Assembly: GCA_020054495.1 (NCBI GenBank)
Contig: JAHWGK010000004.1
Coordinates: forward strand, 1 to 64,000
Reading direction: 5' to 3'
Source of the DNA: Thermoplasmata archaeon
GTDB taxonomy: Archaea; Thermoplasmatota; E2; DHVEG-1
DNA: 64,000 nt
Shown here: one piece after another, positions 40,894 through 50,524 of the stretch
Numbering within the stretch: the first letter of the stretch is position 1
Layout: the number at the start of each line of letters is the position of its first letter
Program-made: the position numbers and the translations under genes
Notes under the pieces: generated by a model
What the model was told of the DNA's origin: nothing
Seen by the model: the letters and a program-made list of their open reading frames with translations, nothing else
Databases searched by the model: none

Positions 40894-42006
40894 ATGGATA
40901 CATCAGCAGTTGAAAAACAAATCAAAGATATAGAAGATGAAATCTTCAATACACAGAAGAATAAGGCCACTGAGCACCATATTGGTAAACTTAAGGCAAA
41001 ACTTGCAAGGCTCCGAGCAGAAGTTGATATAAGAAAAAGTGCAGGCGCCAAAGGAAAAGGTTTTGCTATTAAAAAATCTGGTGATGCAACAGTTGGTCTT
41101 ATTGGTTTTCCTAGTATTGGTAAAAGTACTCTTCTGAATCGGCTTACTGATGCAAAAAGCAAGATTGGCGATTATGATTTCACAACCCTGGATGCTATAC
41201 CTGGTATGATGAAATACAACGGAGCAAACATTCAAATTTTGGATTTACCAGGACTTATAACTGGTGCATCCTTAGGTAAAGGTCGTGGTAAAGAAATACT
41301 TTCAGCAATTAGAAATGTTGATCTCGTTCTTTTTATGATAGATGCAGAGCATGATGATCACCTCGATTTAATGACGAGTGAGCTACATATGGCGGGAATT
41401 CGGCTAAATCAAAAAAAACCTGATGTAGTTATAACAAAGACTGGTCAAGGTGGTATTAATGTAACTGCCACGATAAAACTTTCACATTTGGATGAATCTC
41501 TTGTAAAATCAATTTCTTCGGAATATGTGATAAATGCAGATATCATAATTCGCGAAAATATTACTGAGGATCGATTGATAGATGTTTTTGTTCAAAACAG
41601 AATTTATGTTCCAGCATTTGTTATAATCAATAAAACAGATCTAATTAGTAGTAAAAAATTATCAACAAAACTTGAGAAAATAAAACAGAAAGGCTGGGAT
41701 GTAATAGCCATTTCTGCAAAAGAAGAATCTGGTTTAAATAAGCTCAAGGATAAGATTTTCTCTGAGCTCAAATTTATACGTATTTACATGAAACCTGTAG
41801 GAAAATCTACTGATTTCGATGAGCCATTGATTTTAAAAGAAGGCAATACTGTTGAGACTGCTTGTAGGAAACTTCATAGAACATTTAAAGATAAATTTAG
41901 ATATGCTTCTGTTTCAGGCCCATCTGCCAAACATGATGTTCAAAAGGTTGGACTTGATCATGAACTACAAGATGGAGATATTTTGACTATAGTAACCTCT
42001 TGCTAG
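40894..42006 (+). CDS. DRG/Rbg family GTPase (OBG-HflX-like, TGS domain)
   Basis: ATVGLIGFPSIGKSTLLNRLTDAKSKIGDYDFTTLDAIPGMMKYNGANIQILDLPGLI; C-terminal TGS. Confidence 0.93.
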   Translation: MDTSAVEKQIKDIEDEIFNTQKNKATEHHIGKLKAKLARLRAEVDIRKSAGAKGKGFAIKKSGDATVGLIGFPSIGKSTLLNRLTDAKSKIGDYDFTTLDAIPGMMKYNGANIQILDLPGLITGASLGKGRGKEILSAIRNVDLVLFMIDAEHDDHLDLMTSELHMAGIRLNQKKPDVVITKTGQGGINVTATIKLSHLDESLVKSISSEYVINADIIIRENITEDRLIDVFVQNRIYVPAFVIINKTDLISSKKLSTKLEKIKQKGWDVIAISAKEESGLNKLKDKIFSELKFIRIYMKPVGKSTDFDEPLILKEGNTVETACRKLHRTFKDKFRYASVSGPSAKHDVQKVGLDHELQDGDILTIVTSC

Positions 42007-42953
42007 TTTTTTAGTAGTTTTTTTGCATTTTTTACCATATGTTTTGTGTTTAACTCATATTTTTCAAGTAAATCAACAGGCTCCCCACTTTCACAAAATA
42101 TATCTTTTATTCCCATTCTTAAAAACTTAGTTGAAATATTTTTTTCTGCAAGAATTTCAGCAACAGCTGCTCCGAGACCTCCAATAACTGAATGCTCTTC
42201 AGCAGTAATTATTGCATTTGTTTCTTTTGCACATTTTAAAACAAGTTTTTCATCAAGTGGTTTTATTGTATGCATGTCAATTACTCGGGCTTTTATATTC
42301 TCTTTTGATAATATTTTTCGAGCTTCAAGAGCTGGCTCAACCATTGTTCCATAAGCAATAATTGAAATATCAGAGCCAGTTTCAACTGTCATTCCTTTTC
42401 CAAGTTCGATATCATTTAAATCATTTTTTCCATAGATCAAAGGCGCATTTGCCCGTCCAACCCGTGCATACATAGGTCCGTTTTTTTCTGCCATAAGATG
42501 AACAATTTTTCCAGTTTGTATGGCATCACTAGGTGCAATAACAGTCATATTTGGAAGAACTCTCATAAGCGCGATATCTTCTATCATTTGATGACTTACA
42601 CCATCCTTTCCAACACTTATCCCGCCATGTGTTGCAAATATCTTCACATTTGCCTTTGAATAAGCTATATCCATTCGTATCTGATCATATACTCTGCCTG
42701 TTGCAAATACTGCAAAAGTGCTAACAAAGGGGATTTTACCACAGGATGCAAGTCCTGCAGCTGCTGTTATCATATTTGCTTCAGCTATACCCATCTCTAA
42801 AAACCTTTTAGGATATTTCTTTGCAAACATAATTGTTTTAGTAGATTTAGAAAGATCAGCATCGAGTACAACTAGATTTTTATATTTTTTACCCAGCTCA
42901 ATCAGTGCTTCACCATAAGCGTTGCGGGGATTTACCATTATTTTATTACTCAA
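42003..42953 (-). CDS. Transketolase C-terminal subunit (split type)
   Basis: GEALIELGKKYKNLVVLDADLSKSTKT...GRVYDQIRMDIAYSKANVKIFATHGGISVGKDGVSHQMIEDIALMR. Confidence 0.93.
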   Translation of the reverse strand: MSNKIMVNPRNAYGEALIELGKKYKNLVVLDADLSKSTKTIMFAKKYPKRFLEMGIAEANMITAAAGLASCGKIPFVSTFAVFATGRVYDQIRMDIAYSKANVKIFATHGGISVGKDGVSHQMIEDIALMRVLPNMTVIAPSDAIQTGKIVHLMAEKNGPMYARVGRANAPLIYGKNDLNDIELGKGMTVETGSDISIIAYGTMVEPALEARKILSKENIKARVIDMHTIKPLDEKLVLKCAKETNAIITAEEHSVIGGLGAAVAEILAEKNISTKFLRMGIKDIFCESGEPVDLLEKYELNTKHMVKNAKKLLKN

Positions 42954-43807
42954 AGTAAAGCCTCCAATTTTTTCTGTGCAAGATTAAGCTCTTCGATTGC
43001 AAGGTTACGTTCCATTTCATTAGGCGGTACACCATGGAAGTCAACGTTATTTTCCATAAATGAAACTCCTTTACCTTTGGTTGTATTTAATATTATTATC
43101 GAAGGCTGTCTTTTATGTGCATTTGCTTTATTTAATGAATCAAGTATCTGTTTGATATCATGACCATTAATTTCTATAACATTCCAGCCAAACGCATTCC
43201 ATCTATCCCGTACTGATTCAAGACGTAAGACATCCTCAGTGTTACCATCAATCTGTAAAAAATTCCTATCAATCAATGCAGTTAAATTATCAAGCTTGTA
43301 GTGTGATGCAACAGCTGCTGCTTCCCAAATCTGTCCTTCTCCTGTTTCACCGTCACCCAGCATAGCATACACATTATATTCTTTATTGTCAAGTTTACCT
43401 GCAATAGCAACCCCATTTGCAAAAGAAAGTCCATGGCCAAGAGAACCAGTTGATGCTTCAACACCTGGAACATATGTACAAACAGGATGGCCTTGTAGCA
43501 TGGAGTTCATCGTTCTAAGTTTTGTTAATTCTTTAACATTAAAATATCCACACTCAGCAAGAACTGCATAAAGTGCAGGTGCAGCATGACCTTTACTAAG
43601 AATGAAGCGATCTCTATTTGGTTCACAAGGTTTTTTTGGGTTATGTTTCATATGAACAAAATAAAGAGCAACTAAAGCATCAACAGCAGATAATGATCCA
43701 CCAGGATGACCTGATTTAGATTTGTATAACATTTCTATTATATGTTTTCTTATTTTTACAGCAATTAAATCAAGTTTATAAATTTTTTTAGTATCGTGAA
43801 CCTTCAT
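42950..43807 (-). CDS. Transketolase N-terminal subunit (split type)
   Basis: KSGHPGGSLSAVDALVALYF...GSLGHGLSFANGVAIAGKLD...MLGDGETGEGQIWEAA. Confidence 0.93.
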   Translation of the reverse strand: MKVHDTKKIYKLDLIAVKIRKHIIEMLYKSKSGHPGGSLSAVDALVALYFVHMKHNPKKPCEPNRDRFILSKGHAAPALYAVLAECGYFNVKELTKLRTMNSMLQGHPVCTYVPGVEASTGSLGHGLSFANGVAIAGKLDNKEYNVYAMLGDGETGEGQIWEAAAVASHYKLDNLTALIDRNFLQIDGNTEDVLRLESVRDRWNAFGWNVIEINGHDIKQILDSLNKANAHKRQPSIIILNTTKGKGVSFMENNVDFHGVPPNEMERNLAIEELNLAQKKLEALL

Positions 43808-43894
43808 CGTTTGACTCCCCGCATACAGAAAACAAAGATGGTTTTTCCGAATACTTTTACTGGGTAAATACTTTTTGTAAATTTTACTTAATAC

Positions 43895-44725
43895 TCATTT
43901 TTTTGTATCTAATTTATGAAAACGAGACAGGTTATAAAGATCTTGATAAATCTCAGGTTTAATATCTCTTAATACAGGACGATTTGCCCTTGCAAATTCA
44001 AGTTGTTTCAGATCAATTTCACAAACTTTAACACTTTCTTTGAAATAAGGTGCTTTAAAAAGTAAATTAGCTAATGGATCATATATCTGAGATCCTCCCC
44101 AAAATACTAAATTCTCTTGTGTTCCAACAAGATTTACATAAATAAAATATACAGTATTTTCAACGGCGCGTGCTGGGATTAAAGTTTCAAAATATTTTCT
44201 TGTAACTGATGGAGTGGCAGATATACAAATAATTATATCTGCGCCAAGCAAAGTATATGCGCGACATAACTCAGGAAAGAATATATCATAACAAACTATC
44301 AAACCAATTTTACCAAATTTCGTATCACAAAGCTTTAGACTTTCGCCCTCATCAAAAAATATTTTTTCTTCAAATGGTCCAACTGTCGGTAAAAACCATT
44401 TGTTATATGTGTCAACTTTTCCATCGGGATGTATTAAAATTGCTGAGTTATTGATTAAGCCTTTTACTTGGCTATTCTTTAATGGCATTCCAAAAACAAT
44501 GTAACATTTATTCTTCTTTGCCAATTCTTTTACATATTTTACTGATGGACCATTTACTAACTCAGCAATGTTACGAAGTTCATCTTTAACGTGATATCCA
44601 CAAATAGTTAGTTCTCCAAAAACATACATGTCTGCTTTTGTTTTTTTCATATAATTTGCCATTTTTTCAAGATTTGCTATTTTATCAGCAATTTTAGGTC
44701 TCATCGTTATAATTGCTACTTTCAT
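43895..44725 (-). CDS. Carbon-nitrogen hydrolase (nitrilase superfamily)
   Basis: GELTICGYHVKDE (Glu), NKWFLPTVGPFEE (Lys), GLIVCYDIFFPELCRAY (Cys). Confidence 0.9.
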   Translation of the reverse strand: MKVAIITMRPKIADKIANLEKMANYMKKTKADMYVFGELTICGYHVKDELRNIAELVNGPSVKYVKELAKKNKCYIVFGMPLKNSQVKGLINNSAILIHPDGKVDTYNKWFLPTVGPFEEKIFFDEGESLKLCDTKFGKIGLIVCYDIFFPELCRAYTLLGADIIICISATPSVTRKYFETLIPARAVENTVYFIYVNLVGTQENLVFWGGSQIYDPLANLLFKAPYFKESVKVCEIDLKQLEFARANRPVLRDIKPEIYQDLYNLSRFHKLDTKK

Positions 44726-44785
44726 AATAATAACCAAAAAATAGAATATTGAATTTTTTTATAATGTTGTTGATAATTTTATATT

Positions 44786-46144
44786 TTATTTTTTCAAAAA
44801 TAGGTTTATATAGCGAAAAGTAACTTGATCTCGTGCTGTTCTACCTTTTTTATCATATAAAATAACTTCTACAGCGTGCTCTTTTATTGATCGTTTGTTT
44901 AATCTCCATTGATAAGGGGCATCGGAATCTGTAAAAACTAATTTGCCATCATAATAAAATTTTACATTTTCTATTGATGCATCACCTGGTTTTACATATG
45001 TACAGATAAGTATGTCATCAAGGACAACTGTTCTTGCATAATTGAATTTTTTAAGCGTTACATCTTCAAAATACAATCTGCCACGCTTTGGAGAACTAAT
45101 TCTTATCTGTGGGTAATACACTTCAATATCTGCCAGATGAGCTAATGAGGCCACTATAAGCTTTGTCATATTTGCTAAATAACCAAAATTTACTTTATCA
45201 ATGGTATCTTCTGGAGTATGCCAATGCGGATAATCCTCTGATCCCCCAAATGCTATTGCTTCATACCCATGTAAAACAAAATCGTGGAAATCACTTGTGA
45301 ATTGCCGTGGTCCCCCAGGTGCAATTTTCTTGAAAAATCTAATATTAAAATCAATATCATAATTTTTGTTTACATTTTTTATTTCTTCAACCATCCATTT
45401 CGCATCTTCTGTTGATGCTAATAAAACATTATTACTGTGTAAAGCTGTAGTTGCATATCCTATTCCATCTAGATTTAATTGAACAAGAAGATTTGGATTA
45501 TCTTCATAAATTTCATTAGCATAAGCCCTTGAACCAAGTAAACCATATTCCTCGCCTGAAAATGCTACAAATTTTATTGTTCTATTGAATTTATATTGTG
45601 ATAATGCATACGCAGCAGCCATAACTGCTACTGTTCCCGTTCCGTCATCTATAGCTCCAGATACATCTGGTACAGTATCATAATGTGCGTTAACAATTAT
45701 AATTTCATCATTAAATTTACTATTACCTGGAAGTATTGCTTCAACGTTTTTACTTCTATAAAATCTTTTATGACGGGGAGTCCATGATTCCCATTCTTGA
45801 TACCTTGTTTCCAGTCCCATATTTTCAAATTGTTCAAAAATATATTCTCCAGCTATTTCACAACTAGATGTTCCTACTTTTCTTGGTCCAATTTTTACTG
45901 TTAATTCCTCTAGATAATCATATAGTAATGACTCATCTGTCATTTCAATTATATCAAAAATCGGATCTGAATTAAGTTTATTTGATTTATCTATACCTAA
46001 TTTTTCTGGAGTTGATTCTTTATTTATTAAAATTGAGGAAGAAGATATAATCATACCGATTAAAATAATAAATATAACACAAAAGCCAAATAATTTTTTG
46101 AAACGATTTTTCGTTTTGTATTCCTCCAACATTTGAAATATCAA
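44786..46144 (-). CDS. Secreted/membrane M28-family metallopeptidase
   Basis: NAHYDTVPDVSGAIDDGTGTVAVMAAAY, FVAFSGEEYGLLGSRAY, HWHTPEDTIDKV; N-terminal TM. Confidence 0.9.
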   Translation of the reverse strand: MIFQMLEEYKTKNRFKKLFGFCVIFIILIGMIISSSSILINKESTPEKLGIDKSNKLNSDPIFDIIEMTDESLLYDYLEELTVKIGPRKVGTSSCEIAGEYIFEQFENMGLETRYQEWESWTPRHKRFYRSKNVEAILPGNSKFNDEIIIVNAHYDTVPDVSGAIDDGTGTVAVMAAAYALSQYKFNRTIKFVAFSGEEYGLLGSRAYANEIYEDNPNLLVQLNLDGIGYATTALHSNNVLLASTEDAKWMVEEIKNVNKNYDIDFNIRFFKKIAPGGPRQFTSDFHDFVLHGYEAIAFGGSEDYPHWHTPEDTIDKVNFGYLANMTKLIVASLAHLADIEVYYPQIRISSPKRGRLYFEDVTLKKFNYARTVVLDDILICTYVKPGDASIENVKFYYDGKLVFTDSDAPYQWRLNKRSIKEHAVEVILYDKKGRTARDQVTFRYINLFLKK

Positions 46145-46250
46145 ATAATTTTATAAATTTATCTATATTTAATAATATGATTTATAGTTATTGAAATATA
46201 ATTAGAAACACTCTATATATCTAATTTTTTAAGATATGATGCTTGGAATT

Positions 46251-47582
46251 TTAATTATTCATAAATAGATTTGTATAACGAAATGTTACATTATCTCTAG
46301 CAGTTCTACCCTTCTCATCATATAAAATGACATCAATTGTGTGTTGTTTTATCGATCTTTTGTTTAATCTAAATTGATATGGCATTTCTGTGTCATTATG
46401 AATTAATTCTCCGTCATAAAAAAATTCAACTCTATTAATAGGTGCATCACCAAATTTAACATCTGTACAAATAAGAAAATCATCGATTACCCAGGTTTTT
46501 TCATATTTTAAATTTTTTATTGTTCTATCATCGTAGTATAGTCTTCCCCTTCTTGGTGCTCCAATTTTAATATCTGGGTGATAAACTTCAATATCAGCCA
46601 TATGAGCTAATGATGCAACTATTAATTTAGTCATATTAGCTAAATAACTAAAATTTACCTTATCAATAGTATCTTCTGTAGAATGTCCATATTTATAATG
46701 TCCTGATTCCCAGAAGGCTATTGTTTCATATCCTTGCTTTGCAAAATCATAGTAATCACTCCATCCTCGATTACTAAGTGGATTAATAATGTGCATACGA
46801 TCTATATTGAGATTTATTTCATAATTTTCTGATACTTGTTCTATCTCGTCAACAATCCATTTTGCATCCTCAGTTACAGATGCATTAAATTTTTTTCCCT
46901 CATCAGCAGTATATGCGCATCCAATCATATCAGCATTAAATTCAACAAGAATATCTGTAAAATTATCATAAATTTCATTTACATAAGCTCTTGAACCAAG
47001 AAGACCATTTTCTTCACCCGAAAAAGCAACAAATTTTATTGTTCGATTAAATTCAAACTTACTTAATACATATGCAGCCATTAATACTGCAACAACACCC
47101 GATCCATCATCCATTGCACCTGGTGCATCTTTAATTGTATCATAATGTGCATTGAAAATCAATACCTCATCAGATTGATCACCACTACCTTGAAGTGTTG
47201 CTTCAATATTCTTAGATCTGAAAAATCTATAAGGTAAATTTAAGTTCCATGAATTCCATTCTTGATATCTTGTGTCTAGTCCCATTTTTTCAAATTGTTT
47301 GTAAATATATTTTGCCGCTTTTTCACAACCATATGTACTTGTTCTTCTAGGTCCAATATTTACAGTGAGTTCCCAAAGATATTCATATAATAATGATTCA
47401 CTCACCATTTCAATAGCTTCAATAATTTTTTGACTTGTGTCAATTTTTAAACATTTATTTAGTTCCGCTTTTGTTGTTTGATTATCTTGCAAAGGTAATA
47501 TTGAGGCTGCAGATATTATTGGCCCACTAATTATTAGAATTATGACTCCAAAAACATATCCTTTTGTAGACATTCTTTTCAT
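46251..47582 (-). CDS. Secreted/membrane M28-family metallopeptidase (tandem paralog)
   Basis: NAHYDTIKDAPGAMDDGSGVVAVLMAAY, FVAFSGEENGLLGSRAY, YGHSTEDTIDKV; extensive similarity to 44786..46144. Confidence 0.9.
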   Translation of the reverse strand: MKRMSTKGYVFGVIILIISGPIISAASILPLQDNQTTKAELNKCLKIDTSQKIIEAIEMVSESLLYEYLWELTVNIGPRRTSTYGCEKAAKYIYKQFEKMGLDTRYQEWNSWNLNLPYRFFRSKNIEATLQGSGDQSDEVLIFNAHYDTIKDAPGAMDDGSGVVAVLMAAYVLSKFEFNRTIKFVAFSGEENGLLGSRAYVNEIYDNFTDILVEFNADMIGCAYTADEGKKFNASVTEDAKWIVDEIEQVSENYEINLNIDRMHIINPLSNRGWSDYYDFAKQGYETIAFWESGHYKYGHSTEDTIDKVNFSYLANMTKLIVASLAHMADIEVYHPDIKIGAPRRGRLYYDDRTIKNLKYEKTWVIDDFLICTDVKFGDAPINRVEFFYDGELIHNDTEMPYQFRLNKRSIKQHTIDVILYDEKGRTARDNVTFRYTNLFMNN

Positions 47583-47976
47583 AAATTGTCACCTAATAGC
47601 TATTATAAACATAATTAATAATTTTATAAGTTTATCTATATTATTTTATTTATAGAAATATTAATTTTTAGAATGAGAAGAGGCACCTTTCTCATAAAAT
47701 TTTAATTAGAGATGGGATGTGAGCTGAGGAGGTACCTCTTAGTTTCTATGATGGAGGAAAGGATGTGAACAGACATATGAAAGGTTAGAAAAATTATGTG
47801 CCGATAAGTTTGGGAAACAATTTGGAATGGGATGCGCATTATCACTTGATCGGCACGTAAAAACTCCCCCGAGCTTATCAGTAACGCTTGGATATGTTGT
47901 ATATTTAACCCAGAGCTTTTCAAAAGGCAAAACCGTTACTGATTTGAAGATAAAATTTTTCATTTCTCCTCACCTA

Positions 47977-48060
47977 TTGCATGGCACAAACGCCTTGCAA
48001 TGCCTAAATGCAATAACTATTATATAATATTTTCGTCTTTTGCATGGCATTATTGCAAAT
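47977..48060. promoter_or_regulatory. Repeated TTGCATGGCA elements flanking a TATA-like box upstream of the HTH-PAS gene
   Basis: TTGCATGGCA at 47977..47986 and 48040..48049; CTTGCAATGCC near 47994; TTTGCA-N9-TGCAAA at 48039..48059; tatataata between them. Confidence 0.5.
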
Positions 48061-48103
48061 CAAAAGAGAAATGCATAAATAGTCAACGAAATATACTAAC
48101 ATA

Positions 48104-48721
48104 ATGGATGGTTACCAACACGAGATTTCGTTGATTAAAAAGATACTAACAGAAAACTCAAAAGGCATGACAGTTACTGATATATCACGGAAAATCAAAA
48201 TAAACAGGAACTCAGTTGCAAAATACCTAGATATCATGCGGATATCTGGTCAGGTAGAAATGATAACTTTTGGGCCTGCAAAGGTTTTTTTTCCTTCACG
48301 TAGAGTTCCCATCTTGAATATGCTAAATTATACTTCAGATTACATCTTGGTATTTGATGCAAATCTAAGGATTACAATGGCAAATGATTCTTTTTTAAAT
48401 TTTATGAAAATTCCAAGGAATGAAATATTAGGCCAAACAATTAATGATACCATTTTAAAAGTTTTCAAAGACCATACAGAGCTGTTGGTAGGTATAAAAG
48501 AGGCGCTCGAAGGTAAAAAACTCACACAAGAAATAGAATTTCAGAATAATAAAGAACATTTTTTCTTTAAAGTTCGTATCGTCCCAACAACATTTGAAGA
48601 CGGTAGGCATGGGGGAACAATTGTTATAAAAAACAATACTTATCACAAAATTGCTGAAAATGCTTTACGTGAAAGTGAGGAAAACTTTAGGAATCTTCTT
48701 AAAAAAATTAATAAAAAATAA
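48104..48721 (+). CDS. HTH-PAS regulator, C-terminally short
   Basis: MTVTDISRKIKINRNSVAKYLDIMRISGQVEM (HTH) then YILVFDANLRITMANDSFLNFMKIPRNEILGQ (PAS); ends ALRESEENFRNLLKKINKK. Confidence 0.85.
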   Translation: MDGYQHEISLIKKILTENSKGMTVTDISRKIKINRNSVAKYLDIMRISGQVEMITFGPAKVFFPSRRVPILNMLNYTSDYILVFDANLRITMANDSFLNFMKIPRNEILGQTINDTILKVFKDHTELLVGIKEALEGKKLTQEIEFQNNKEHFFFKVRIVPTTFEDGRHGGTIVIKNNTYHKIAENALRESEENFRNLLKKINKK

Positions 48722-48722
48722 A

Positions 48723-49061
48723 TTAAGGAGTCGAGTTTGTCAAAAGATAAATTGTTAAATTTATCATAAATGCAGTAAGTACAATCAATGTAAGTATAGC
48801 ATTTGTTTTTAGATCAAATATATTTATCCAATCTAGTATTGCAATTAATATGTATGAAAGAACAAGCATTACTACCAATAGTAAAACGATTATTCCAATA
48901 GTATATATTGGATTTGTATAGCTTTTTGTTTGTTCGAATAAAATCCATACGCTAGCAAAAAACACTAGCAGCCCAATTGTTATTTGTGCTTTTGCCCTTT
49001 CTTGCATAACCTTAGTCAGCGATTTTTTCTTTATAAAACTTTTTAAAACACATAAACTCAC
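48723..49061 (-). CDS. Small membrane protein (about 3 TM helices)
   Basis: ITIGLLVFFASVWILFEQ, IYTIGIIVLLLVVMLVLSYILIAIL, AILTLIVLTAFMINLTIYLL; start may be the internal MQERAKAQ. Confidence 0.6.
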   Translation of the reverse strand: MSLCVLKSFIKKKSLTKVMQERAKAQITIGLLVFFASVWILFEQTKSYTNPIYTIGIIVLLLVVMLVLSYILIAILDWINIFDLKTNAILTLIVLTAFMINLTIYLLTNSTP

Positions 49062-49129
49062 ATTATCGAAGTAAAATAATTTATAATAAAAAAAGGAGAA
49101 AAGATTAAGTTAGCTTTCATTGTAAGTAT

Positions 49130-50521
49130 TTAACTTATTAGAAAACACTGCAGCATCAGGAATAAGTTAGGATAATTTTGCAGAAACCGTTGGAATGAGG
49201 ATATAATTGCTCTGTCTCTTGGTATAGTAATAGATAATGTTCCCTCAGGACCAATTAAATCATTGATGTCTTTGGCTTTTGCTTTGATATAAAAAGTACC
49301 TTTATTTTCCCATGTATGATTTAACATCACTTCTTCGCCAGATATAAATGGTCCTAGCCAATCGGAATAAGTATTATCCCCCCAATCAACATAATAAAAA
49401 ACGTCATCATTTCCATCTGGATCAATTGAAACAAAAGTATATTCATATTTTTCTCCTGGTTTTCCAATTATTGGTCCATTAATTATTGGTGCAATAGGTG
49501 GCCAATCAAAACTATCTGGGTCATAATCAACTGTTGAGATATAAAATCCAGTAAACAATGACCCGTATTCGATATTATAAAATCCGTCGTAGCCCCAGTC
49601 AGTTCCCCAACTATTCTTACATATCCAATATCCACCATTTTCAATTGAAGAATCGTTTTTCCATCCTATAATGACGATGATGTGATTTAAACTATTGCCC
49701 CATGGCTCATTTGTATCTGGAAAATAATCTGTTGGATCATGATGCACATTCCAAAAATTAATAAATTCTGTTGTAGCATTCATGCCTGCTGCTATGGGGC
49801 CATATTGATAAATTTGGGATTTTATAATTTCTCTATTTTCAGGACTATCAAATCCTAAATTACTTTCTTTACAATCTAAAATTGGGACAAGAAGCTCCTC
49901 CCAGTTTTCACATTTTTCTGAGCAAGAGATATCGTCACTAGCTTGATAAGTTAAGCATGTTTCAGGAATTGCACCGTTCTTATAGTTCCCTTCAATAGTT
50001 GTATCCATCATATAATAAAATGCGCCATATGGAGTTCCCCCCCAACAGCCCTGTCCATAAGTGTTTGCTGCTGCAGGTAAACAGGATAAGACATATTGTT
50101 CAGATAGATCAGGACATAAATCTGCGCATTCTTCCCTTATTTTTATAATACTTTCAAGAGCACCAATAGCTGCAAAATCCCAGCAACTACCACAATTACC
50201 CTGATGTTTAGCAGGTGTTGTCCAATCTTTATCTTCAAAATATTTCCAACTAAATTCATCTGGAGTATTAACAATTCCTGGTTCTAATGAGTTAAAAATA
50301 TCTGAAGAGTCAATGTACATTGGTTTTTTCATAACTAGATATGCTGAATTTTTTTCATCCTCAATAGTTTCAACATTAAGATTACATAGACATTTGTCAG
50401 TTAAAAAAGTAGTATCTAATGAACTAGCAATATCATTCTTCTCTGAGCTAACTGTCTCATATAAACCACTTGCACTTAAAATTAAAACTTCCACTAATAC
50501 AATTACTATAAATTTTTTCAT
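49130..50521 (-). CDS. Secreted papain-like (C1A) cysteine peptidase with C-terminal PKD-like domain
   Basis: PAKHQGNCGSCWDFAAIGALE, SLNHIIVIIGW, YWICKNSWGTDWGYDGFY; DPDGNDDVFYYVDWGDNTYSDWLGPF. Confidence 0.93.
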   Translation of the reverse strand: MKKFIVIVLVEVLILSASGLYETVSSEKNDIASSLDTTFLTDKCLCNLNVETIEDEKNSAYLVMKKPMYIDSSDIFNSLEPGIVNTPDEFSWKYFEDKDWTTPAKHQGNCGSCWDFAAIGALESIIKIREECADLCPDLSEQYVLSCLPAAANTYGQGCWGGTPYGAFYYMMDTTIEGNYKNGAIPETCLTYQASDDISCSEKCENWEELLVPILDCKESNLGFDSPENREIIKSQIYQYGPIAAGMNATTEFINFWNVHHDPTDYFPDTNEPWGNSLNHIIVIIGWKNDSSIENGGYWICKNSWGTDWGYDGFYNIEYGSLFTGFYISTVDYDPDSFDWPPIAPIINGPIIGKPGEKYEYTFVSIDPDGNDDVFYYVDWGDNTYSDWLGPFISGEEVMLNHTWENKGTFYIKAKAKDINDLIGPEGTLSITIPRDRAIISSFQRFLQNYPNLFLMLQCFLIS

Positions 50522-50524
50522 ATT

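Noticed and set aside
39895-41235. Minus-strand ORFs opposite carbamate kinase and the GTPase
   Set aside because: Antisense to well-recognised housekeeping genes.
42003-43807. Transketolase encoded as two genes
   Set aside because: Split transketolase is common and ordinary in archaea.
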